DNA from: Gammaproteobacteria bacterium | GTDB taxonomy: Bacteria > Pseudomonadota > Gammaproteobacteria > Steroidobacterales > Steroidobacteraceae | Assembly (NCBI GenBank): GCA_005877705.1 | Contig: VBNY01000220.1 | Span: 1 to 6,087 of the forward strand | Length of the DNA: 6,087 nt | Direction: 5' to 3' | Shown here: piece by piece, positions 1 to 5,653 of the stretch | Numbering within the stretch: the first letter of the stretch is position 1 | Layout of the letters: each line of letters begins with the position of its first letter | Position numbers and translations under genes: made by a program | Notes under the pieces: model-generated | Database searches by the model: none | What the model was told of the DNA's origin: nothing | What the model saw: only the letters and a program-made list of their open reading frames with translations

Positions 1-1113
1 GATCTGGCCGCTCACCTTGTCGCCGCGGTTGTAGTTCTCGGCGAACTCCTTCCACGGGTTGGCCTTGCACTGCTTGAGTCCGAGGGAGATGCGCCGCCGT
101 TCCTCATCGACGTCGAGCACCATGACCTCCACTTCCTGGCCCGTGTGCACGACCTTGGCGGGATTGACGTTCTTGTTGGTCCAGTCCATCTCCGAGACGT
201 GCACCAGGCCTTCGACCCCGTCCTCGATCTCGACGAACGCGCCGTAGTCGGCGATGTTGGTGACCTTGCCGAACACGCGCGTGTGCGGCGGATAGCGCCG
301 TGCGATGTTCTCCCACGGATCGGCGCCGAGCTGCTTGAGCCCCAGGCTGACGCGCGAGCGCTCGCGATCGAACTTGAGAATGCGCACGTCGATCTCATCG
401 CCCACCTTGACGACTTCGGAGGGATGCTTGACGCGCTTCCACGCCATGTCGGTGATGTGCAGCAGCCCGTCGATACCGCCGAGATCCACGAACGCGCCGT
501 AGTCGGTGAGGTTCTTGACCGAGCCGCGCACGACCGCGCCTTCCTGCAGGTTGTCCATGAGCGCGCTGCGCTCGGCGGAGAATTCCTGCTCGACCACCGC
601 GCGCCGCGAGACGACGACGTTATTGCGCTTCTGATCGAGCTTGATGACCTTGAACTCGAGCGGCTTGCCTTCCAGATACGAGGTGTCGCGCACCGGCCGC
701 ACGTCGACGAGCGAGCCCGGCAGAAACGCGCGCACATTCTCGATCTCCACCGTGAATCCGCCCTTGACCCGGCCGGTGATGACGCCGGTGACGATCTCGG
801 ACTTGTTGAAGGCCTCCTCGAGGCGGGTCCAGGTGCGGGCGCGCTTGGCTTTCTCGCGCGACAGGCGGGTCTCGCCCGTGCCGTCCTCGACTGAGTCGAG
901 CGCCACCTCCACTTGATCGCCGGACTTGACTTCCACCTCGCCGCGCTCGTTCTTGAACTGCTCGAGCGGAATGACGGCTTCGGACTTCAGGCCCACGTTG
1001 ACGATGACGACGTCACTCGTCACGTCGATGACGAGCCCGGTGAGAATCATTCCGGGGCGGATGCGTTGGTTGGCGAGACTTTGCTCGAACAGCTGGGCGA
1101 AACTTTCTGTCAT
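1..1113 (-). CDS. rpsA: 30S ribosomal protein S1, N-terminal two-thirds (3' end outside window)
   Basis: Ribosomal protein S1 binds mRNA on the 30S subunit and helps initiate translation of messages with weak or structured start regions. The frame is open from ATG at 1113-1111 to the window edge, giving 371 residues, against about 557 for the E. coli protein. It starts MTESFAQLFEQSL, as expected for the family. Repeated S1 (OB-fold) domains are visible at about residues 21-87, 105-171, 192-260 and 277-347, and a fifth begins near 364. Domains 3 and 4 carry the classic pattern of TDYGAFVDLGG or ADYGAFVEIEDG, then GLLHITDM or GLVHVSEMDW, and end in SLGLKQ. Domains 1 and 2 are more divergent, as usual for the ribosome-binding half. 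Domains 5 and 6 and the stop lie beyond position 1. The gene follows cmk by 156 bases and has a structured leader. Identity is certain; the only gap is the missing C-terminus. Confidence 0.98.
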   Translation of the reverse strand, partial: MTESFAQLFEQSLANQRIRPGMILTGLVIDVTSDVVIVNVGLKSEAVIPLEQFKNERGEVEVKSGDQVEVALDSVEDGTGETRLSREKAKRARTWTRLEEAFNKSEIVTGVITGRVKGGFTVEIENVRAFLPGSLVDVRPVRDTSYLEGKPLEFKVIKLDQKRNNVVVSRRAVVEQEFSAERSALMDNLQEGAVVRGSVKNLTDYGAFVDLGGIDGLLHITDMAWKRVKHPSEVVKVGDEIDVRILKFDRERSRVSLGLKQLGADPWENIARRYPPHTRVFGKVTNIADYGAFVEIEDGVEGLVHVSEMDWTNKNVNPAKVVHTGQEVEVMVLDVDEERRRISLGLKQCKANPWKEFAENYNRGDKVSGQI

Positions 1114-1215
1114 ACCTTCACTTCGCACGGTCTTTCCGACCGTGCATTTACTGGACCTTCATCCGCTGCGGTCCAGGCAGATGCACATCAGGCGCGCGCA
1201 TCCGGCACGCACCTA
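1114..1215 (-). promoter_or_regulatory. rpsA mRNA leader: three GGA-loop hairpins (probable S1 autoregulatory element)
   Basis: On the mRNA strand, three hairpins follow one another just before the rpsA start. Hairpin I pairs 1214-1205 with 1199-1190 (10 bp including two G-U pairs, plus a possible terminal G-U) and closes on the loop CGGAU. Hairpin II pairs 1176-1170 (CUGGACC) with 1157-1151 (7 perfect bp) around a 12-base loop containing CGGAUGAA. Hairpin III pairs 1145-1138 (GCACGGUC) with 1132-1125 (8 perfect bp) around the loop GGAAA. An AU-rich UAAAU linker separates II from III, and III ends right at the GAAG ribosome-binding site. In E. coli and other Gammaproteobacteria the rpsA start region is known to fold into three hairpins with GGA-containing loops; this replaces a strong Shine-Dalgarno sequence and lets free S1 repress its own translation. 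That this leader works the same way is inference. The remainder of the gap, 1216-1269, shows no convincing -35/-10 promoter or terminator. Confidence 0.75.
1121..1124 (-). promoter_or_regulatory. Degenerate ribosome-binding site GAAG of rpsA
   Basis: On the mRNA strand GAAG lies seven bases before the rpsA ATG, directly against the foot of leader hairpin III. It matches the weak GAAG-type element I recall for E. coli rpsA. A better match, GAAGG at 1119-1115, ends only one base before the ATG, which is too close for normal pairing with 16S rRNA. The spacing therefore favours GAAG as the working element and supports the ATG at 1113-1111 as the start. Confidence 0.55.
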
Positions 1216-1269
1216 CCTCATGAACTTCCCCGGCGCGGCCCAAGGGCGGCTCGCATCGAGCAAACGGGC

Positions 1270-1953
1270 TCAAGCCCAAAGCGAGCGGCGGGCGCCTAAT
1301 TCGAGCACGCGCCCCACGACGGCCTCGATCGAAAGCCCGGTCGAGTCGATCACCTCGGCGTCGGAGGCGGGCTTCAGGGGGGCGACCGCACGGGTCGAAT
1401 CCCTCAGGTCCCGCTCGGCTATGTCGCGCGAAAGGGCGGCAAGGCTAACATCCGACCCCTTGTCTTTCAACTGCTTATAGCGGCGCAGGGCGCGCTCTGC
1501 GGGGCTCGCCGTGAGGAATATCTTGAGGTCGGCGTGCGGAAATACCACAGTGCCCATATCCCGCCCGTCCGCCACCAGGCCAGGCGGCCGGGCGAAGGCC
1601 CTTTGCCGCTCCAGCAGCGCCCTACGCACGGCAGGCCAGGGGGCCACCCGGGAGGCCCCCTGCCCGGCCTGCTCGGACCGGATCCCGGCCGTCACGTCCA
1701 GGCCATCCAGGATGACCTGCTCAGCGCTGTCCGGCCCTGCCCCAAAAACGGCGTCCATCGTGGCGGCGAGCCTTGCGTGGCCCGCCTCATCATCCGGGGC
1801 CAGACCCGCGCGCGCGCCGGCCAGTGCCACCAAGCGGTACAGGGCGCCACTGTCGAGCAGGTGCCAGCCGGCATGCCTCGCGATCGCGCGGCTGATCGTG
1901 CCTTTGCCCGAGCCGCTGGGTCCATCGATGGTGACGATCGGCGAGGTCGGCAT
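1270..1953 (-). CDS. cmk: Cytidylate kinase (CMP/dCMP kinase)
   Basis: This cytoplasmic enzyme transfers phosphate from ATP to CMP or dCMP in pyrimidine nucleotide recycling. The 227-residue length is normal for the bacterial family. The P-loop GPSGSGKGT is at residues 11-19 and the nucleotide-contacting DSGALYR at 34-40. The CMP-binding domain is at about 65-125, and the signature DGRDMGTVVFP at 129-139. The lid and C-terminal core motif follow at 181-205 (R181, D182, D185, R188, then APLKPASDAEVIDST). The ATG at 1953-1951 places the P-loop at the usual distance from the N-terminus. It lies six bases after the aroA stop with only a weak GUGAGA upstream, so translational coupling to aroA is likely. 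The middle of the gene carries a strong inverted repeat, listed separately. The cmk–rpsA neighbourhood is conserved across many Proteobacteria. Confidence 0.97.
   Translation of the reverse strand: MPTSPIVTIDGPSGSGKGTISRAIARHAGWHLLDSGALYRLVALAGARAGLAPDDEAGHARLAATMDAVFGAGPDSAEQVILDGLDVTAGIRSEQAGQGASRVAPWPAVRRALLERQRAFARPPGLVADGRDMGTVVFPHADLKIFLTASPAERALRRYKQLKDKGSDVSLAALSRDIAERDLRDSTRAVAPLKPASDAEVIDSTGLSIEAVVGRVLELGARRSLWA
1631..1672. repeat. Strong inverted repeat inside cmk
   Basis: Inside the cmk coding region, 1637-1645 (CAGGGGGCC) is perfectly complementary to 1654-1662 (GGCCCCCTG) around an 8-base loop. This is flanked by a second pair, 1631-1636 (GCAGGC) with 1667-1672 (GCCTGC), leaving a 4-base bulge at 1663-1666. 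Together they form about 15 almost continuous GC pairs over cmk codons 94-108 (start of the segment EQAGQGASRVAPWP). No run of U follows on the mRNA, so it does not look like an intrinsic terminator. It may slow ribosomes or be a chance product of high GC content. Confidence 0.6.
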
Positions 1954-1959
1954 TGGGTC

Positions 1960-3306
1960 TCACAACGCTTCGATCTGCAAGCCCGCGCCGTGTGCCATGT
2001 CGACGAACCCCGGAAACGAGGTCGCCACGTTGGCCACGTCGAGGATCTCGATCGGGGCCCGGGCTTTGAGACCCGCGACGGCGAACGCCATGGCAATGCG
2101 GTGGTCGCCATGACTCTCGACGGTACCGCCCCCGAACCCTTGCGAGCCGCGGATCCACAGTCCGTCCTGCAACAGCTGGTTCTCGACCCCGAGAGTGGCA
2201 AGGCCGTCGGCCATGGCGGCGAGCCGGTCACTCTCCTTGACCCGCAGCTCGAGCGCCCCCCGCACCTCGGTCTCGCCTTCTGCGCACGCTGCGGCGACGA
2301 AGAAGACCGGGAATTCGTCGATCGACAGCGGCACCAGCGTCTCGGGTACCTTGATGCCGCGCAGACGGCTCGCTCGAACCTCGATGTCCGCGATCGGCTC
2401 CGCGTGCGAATCGCCCTGGCCCCCCTGCCCCTGGGCGCCACCCGCAGGGTGCACTCGAATGTCCGCCCCCATCCGCAGCAACAGCTCCATGAGGCCGGTT
2501 CGGGTCGGATTGACGCCGACATTGCGCAGCAGCAGCCCACGGTCGGCGGCCAGACAGCCGGCCACCATGAAGAACGCTGCGGAGGAGAAATCCGCCGGCA
2601 CGCGCACCTGCGTGCCGCGCAGTCCCTGCCCGCCCTCGATCGCCACCGTGCACCCTTCCCGGAACAACTCCACCCCGAAGGCGCCGAGCATCCGCTCGGT
2701 GTGGTCGCGGGCCGGAGCCGGCTCCGTGACGCGCGTGCGGCCGAATGCCCGCAGCGCGGCGAGCAGTAAGGCTGATTTCACCTGCGCGCTGGCGACCGGC
2801 AAGCTGTAGTCGATCGCCCGCAGGCGCGCGGCTGCGCGGATCTTCACCGGCGGCCGGCCATCCCGAGTCAGGATGCGGGCGCCCATCAGCCGCAGCGGCA
2901 GCGCCACGCGCTCCATCGGCCGGCGCATCAGCGACTCATCGCCGACGAGCGTGGAATCGAAGCCCTGCCCCGCCAGCAAGCCCATGAAAAGCCGCATCGC
3001 GGTGCCGGCGTTTCCCATGTCGAGCGCCGCGGCGGCGGCCTGCAGGCCACCGGGCCCCGCTCCATGCACGATCACGTGCTCATCCTCCGGCCGCTCGATA
3101 CGCACGCCGAGCGCCTGCAGCGCCCGCAGGGTCGCAAGGCAGTCCTCGCCCGCCAGGAAGCCGCTGATCTCGGTGTCACCCTGCGCAATTCCGCCGAGCA
3201 TGAGCGCGCGATGCGAGATCGACTTGTCGCCGGGCACGGTGAGCTCGCCCGCGACGCGTCCCCCCGGCCTCACAAGATAGCGCGCGCGCTGCTGCGGTTC
3301 GCTCAT
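1960..3306 (-). CDS. aroA: 3-phosphoshikimate 1-carboxyvinyltransferase (EPSP synthase), class II type
   Basis: The enzyme joins shikimate-3-phosphate and phosphoenolpyruvate to form EPSP, the sixth step of the shikimate pathway. The 448-residue length fits the family. VPGDKSISHR at 24-33 supplies Lys28, Ser29 and Arg33 for substrate binding. GNAGTAMRL is at 98-106 and RRPM at 128-131. SAQVK is at 173-177, RDHTE at 200-204 and NPTR at 266-269. SIDEFP at 328-333 carries the probable catalytic Asp330. RVKESDR is at 355-361 (Glu358), HGDHRIAMAF at 399-408 (Arg403), and the C-terminus reads NVATSFPGF. GDKS, SAQVK, RDHTE and NPTR together mark the class II (CP4-like) group, as in Xanthomonas. A Gly/Gln-rich stretch at 287-300 looks like a small lineage insertion. 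The frame stays open upstream to 3813, but that part overlaps pheA. The ATG at 3306-3304, 11 bases after the pheA stop, starts the normal N-terminus. Confidence 0.97.
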   Translation of the reverse strand: MSEPQQRARYLVRPGGRVAGELTVPGDKSISHRALMLGGIAQGDTEISGFLAGEDCLATLRALQALGVRIERPEDEHVIVHGAGPGGLQAAAAALDMGNAGTAMRLFMGLLAGQGFDSTLVGDESLMRRPMERVALPLRLMGARILTRDGRPPVKIRAAARLRAIDYSLPVASAQVKSALLLAALRAFGRTRVTEPAPARDHTERMLGAFGVELFREGCTVAIEGGQGLRGTQVRVPADFSSAAFFMVAGCLAADRGLLLRNVGVNPTRTGLMELLLRMGADIRVHPAGGAQGQGGQGDSHAEPIADIEVRASRLRGIKVPETLVPLSIDEFPVFFVAAACAEGETEVRGALELRVKESDRLAAMADGLATLGVENQLLQDGLWIRGSQGFGGGTVESHGDHRIAMAFAVAGLKARAPIEILDVANVATSFPGFVDMAHGAGLQIEAL

Positions 3307-3317
3307 GGCTCGCGACT

Positions 3318-4466
3318 CTACAGCACCGCCCGCGGATATGAACCCAGCACGCGAAACAGCGACGAGCGCTTCTTCAGGGCCTCCAGCGCCTTGGCAACAT
3401 GCGGGTCGTCCGCGTGGCCCTCGAAATCGATGAAGAAGACGTAGTCCCACTTGCGCCGGTGCGAAGGCCGCGACTCGATGCGCGTCATGCTGATGCGATG
3501 CTTGGCCAGCGGCTCGAGCAGCCGGAACAGCGCGCCCGGGGCGTCCGTATGACTCACGGACACGAGCAGCGTCGTGCGATCCTCGCCGCTCGGGGCAAAC
3601 AGCTTGCGGCCGAGGACGAAAAAACGCGTCGTGTTGTCGGAGCGGTCCTCGATCTGCGCCGCCAGCATTTTGAGGCCATACACTTCCGCGGCGGTTTCGC
3701 CGGCGATGGCCGCGGTGCCTGACTCGTCGCGCGCCCGGCGCGCGCCTTCGGCATTGCTCGAGACCGCCACCAGCTCGACGTTCGCCAGATGCTCCTCCAG
3801 CCAGATGCGGCACTGCGCGAGCGACTGGGGATGAGAGCAGATGCGCTGGATGCGGCCCAGCGAGCTCATTGCGCCCATCAGGTGGTGATGGATGCGCAGC
3901 TCCACCTCGCCGCAGATCTTGAGCGGCGAGCCGAGCAACCGGTCGAGCGTGTGATTGACGGTGCCTTCCGTCGAGTTCTCGATCGGTACCACGCCGAAGT
4001 CGGCGCTGGCCGCCTCCACCTCGTGAAACACCTCATCGATCGAGGCCAGCGGCAGCGCGCGCACGGAATGGCCGAAATGAGTGAACACGGCGGTCTGCGT
4101 GAAGGTGCCTTCGGGCCCCAGAAACGCCACCTTGAGCGGCTCCTGCTGCGCCAGGCAGGCCGACATGATCTCGCGGAACAGCCGCAGAATCTCCTCATCG
4201 CGCAGCGGCCCCGCGTTGCGCGCGCGCGCCATCCGCAGGACCTGGGCTTCGCGCTCCGGCCGATAGAAGTCGACCGTGCGGCCGTCGCGTGTCTTGGAGA
4301 TGCCTACGAGCTGCGCGAGCCGCGCACGGTCGTTGATGAGCTGATGGATTTTCTCGTCGATCGCATCGATGCGCACGCGCGCCTGCTCGAGGTCGACCGG
4401 GGCCGGAGAGGCGCAGGCCGGGGCCGCCGGCGGGGCGCGCGAGCGCGAGGTTCTCTTGCGGGCCAT
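3318..4466 (-). CDS. pheA: Bifunctional chorismate mutase / prephenate dehydratase (P-protein)
   Basis: The protein converts chorismate to prephenate and then to phenylpyruvate, the precursor of phenylalanine. Its 382 residues fall into three domains. The AroQ chorismate mutase at about 26-108 has Arg30, Arg47 and Lys58 aligning with E. coli Arg11, Arg28 and Lys39, followed by FYRPERE at 67-73. The prephenate dehydratase at 112-290 has GPEGTF at 117-122, ENSTEGTVNHTLD at 163-175, SHPQSLAQC at 211-219 and the catalytic TRF at 280-282. The C-terminal ACT domain at about 298-380 has GALF at 311-314 and ESRP at 331-334, the phenylalanine-binding signature, so feedback inhibition by Phe is expected. 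Residues 1-24 form a basic, Ala/Pro-rich tail outside the mutase fold, and no alternative start codon lies closer to the domain. The closest match I remember is the Pseudomonas P-protein. The ten-base gap after serA leaves no room for a pheA leader-peptide attenuator. Confidence 0.97.
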   Translation of the reverse strand: MARKRTSRSRAPPAAPACASPAPVDLEQARVRIDAIDEKIHQLINDRARLAQLVGISKTRDGRTVDFYRPEREAQVLRMARARNAGPLRDEEILRLFREIMSACLAQQEPLKVAFLGPEGTFTQTAVFTHFGHSVRALPLASIDEVFHEVEAASADFGVVPIENSTEGTVNHTLDRLLGSPLKICGEVELRIHHHLMGAMSSLGRIQRICSHPQSLAQCRIWLEEHLANVELVAVSSNAEGARRARDESGTAAIAGETAAEVYGLKMLAAQIEDRSDNTTRFFVLGRKLFAPSGEDRTTLLVSVSHTDAPGALFRLLEPLAKHRISMTRIESRPSHRRKWDYVFFIDFEGHADDPHVAKALEALKKRSSLFRVLGSYPRAVL

Positions 4467-4476
4467 GTGGTCCGCT

Positions 4477-5646
4477 TCAGACGATTCGGGCCGACAAGAC
4501 GCCCTCGATGGCGCGCATCCTGCTCAGCAGGTCGGTGTCGATCGCGCCGTCCGCGTCGATGAGTGTGTACGCATACTCGCCGCGGGATTTGTTGAGCAGA
4601 TCGGCAATGTTGATTCGCGCAGCCGCCAGGCACGTCGAGATCTGACCGACCATGTTAGGCACGTTGCTGTTGGCGATCGCGAGCCGGGTCGTGCCCGGCG
4701 CGCGCGGCAGCACCGCCTCGGGATAGTTCACGCTGTTCTTGATATTGCCGTTCTCGAGGAAGTCGCGCACCTGGTCCGCGACCATGACCGCGCAGTTCTC
4801 CTCCGCTTCCCCGGTGGACGCCCCCAGATGCGGCAGGGTGACGACCTGGGGGTGGTCCTTGAGCGCGTTGCTGGGGAAGTCGCAGACGTAGGCGTGCAGG
4901 CGCCCGGCATCGAGCGCGCCGATCACGGCCCGATCATCGACGATCGCGGCGCGCGCGAAGTTCAGAAGCAGGCCGCCTTTCTTCATCAGCTTCAGGCGCG
5001 TCTCGTTCACGAGTTGCCGCGTCTGGTCGTTGAGTGGCACGTGCACCGTGATCGCATCCGAGCGTGCGAACAGATCCTCGAGCGACAGCGCCTGCGCCAC
5101 GTTGGAGCGCAGCTGCCAGGCGCGCTGTACGGTGATCTGCGGATCGTAGCCCAGCACCTTCATGCCGAGGGCGAGCGCGGAGTTGGCCACCTCGACCCCG
5201 ATGGCGCCCAGCCCCACGACTCCGAGCGTGCGGCCGGGCAACTCGAAGCCGGCGAACTTCTTCTTACCCTGCTCCACCGCCTCATCGATGGCGCGGTCAT
5301 CGCCGGTGAGCGAGCGGGCGAAGGCCCAAGCCGCGCAGATGTTGCGCGCGGCGAGGAACAGGCTCGCGAGCACCAGCTCCTTCACGGCATTGGCATTGGC
5401 GCCGGGTGTGTTGAATACCGGGACGCCGCGCCGGCTGAGCTCCGCCACCGGGATGTTGTTGACGCCCGCCCCGGCGCGGCCGACGGCGCGCACCGTATCG
5501 GCGATCACCGTGCCATGCATGTCGGCGGAGCGCACCAAAATCGCATCCGGACGATCGAGGCTGGGGGCGATTTCGTAGTGCTCCCGCGGCAGCCGTTCCA
5601 GGCCGCGGGCGCTGATGTTGTTGAGCGTGAGGATGCGATATCTCAT
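4477..5646 (-). CDS. serA: D-3-phosphoglycerate dehydrogenase, short ACT-domain form
   Basis: The enzyme oxidises 3-phosphoglycerate to 3-phosphohydroxypyruvate with NAD+, the entry step of serine synthesis; the product is the substrate of SerC next door. At 389 residues it is the short form (substrate/NAD core plus ACT domain) without the extra ASB domain. The start MRYRILTLNNIS is typical of this group. The NAD fold shows GLGAIG at 145-150 with Asp168 ending the second strand. NFARAAIVD at 229-237 gives catalytic Arg232, and LPHLGAST at 271-278 gives catalytic His273. The usual Glu (E. coli Glu269, in the FPTEP segment) aligns with Asn260 in DFPSN; I recall DFPN as common in this subgroup. 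The ACT domain occupies about 320-389. The ATG at 5646-5644 lies seven bases after the serC stop. It could conceivably act on a related 2-hydroxyacid, but its position after serC strongly favours serine synthesis. Confidence 0.93.
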   Translation of the reverse strand: MRYRILTLNNISARGLERLPREHYEIAPSLDRPDAILVRSADMHGTVIADTVRAVGRAGAGVNNIPVAELSRRGVPVFNTPGANANAVKELVLASLFLAARNICAAWAFARSLTGDDRAIDEAVEQGKKKFAGFELPGRTLGVVGLGAIGVEVANSALALGMKVLGYDPQITVQRAWQLRSNVAQALSLEDLFARSDAITVHVPLNDQTRQLVNETRLKLMKKGGLLLNFARAAIVDDRAVIGALDAGRLHAYVCDFPSNALKDHPQVVTLPHLGASTGEAEENCAVMVADQVRDFLENGNIKNSVNYPEAVLPRAPGTTRLAIANSNVPNMVGQISTCLAAARINIADLLNKSRGEYAYTLIDADGAIDTDLLSRMRAIEGVLSARIV

Positions 5647-5653
5647 AGGGTCG

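Noticed and set aside
145..894. 249-codon plus-strand open frame opposite rpsA
   Set aside because: It is antisense to the S1 domains, and its Asp/Leu/Val/Ala-rich translation mirrors the S1 codons. No independent evidence supports a gene.
1216..1269. Possible promoter for rpsA in the cmk–rpsA gap
   Set aside because: The best spaced pair (TTGGGC, 17 bases, TGAGGT) matches the -10 consensus poorly. A promoter here or inside cmk is plausible by analogy with E. coli but is not visible.
1266..1277. Small hairpin at the cmk stop (GGGC/GCCC with a UUGA loop) as a terminator
   Set aside because: The stem is only 4 bp and is followed by GUUUG rather than a U-run; it is too weak to call.
1534..2769. 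411-codon plus-strand open frame opposite cmk and aroA
   Set aside because: It lies antisense to two clearly identified genes, and its translation is an Arg/His/Gln-rich string with no family resemblance. Such mirror frames are common in GC-rich DNA.
3307..3813. In-frame upstream extension of aroA
   Set aside because: The frame is open, but it overlaps the pheA ACT and dehydratase coding region, and its sequence is Arg/Gly-rich with no EPSP synthase similarity. The family N-terminus begins right after the ATG at 3306.
4467..4476. Leader-peptide attenuator before pheA
   Set aside because: The gap after serA is only ten bases, with no room for a Phe-rich leader ORF and alternative hairpins.
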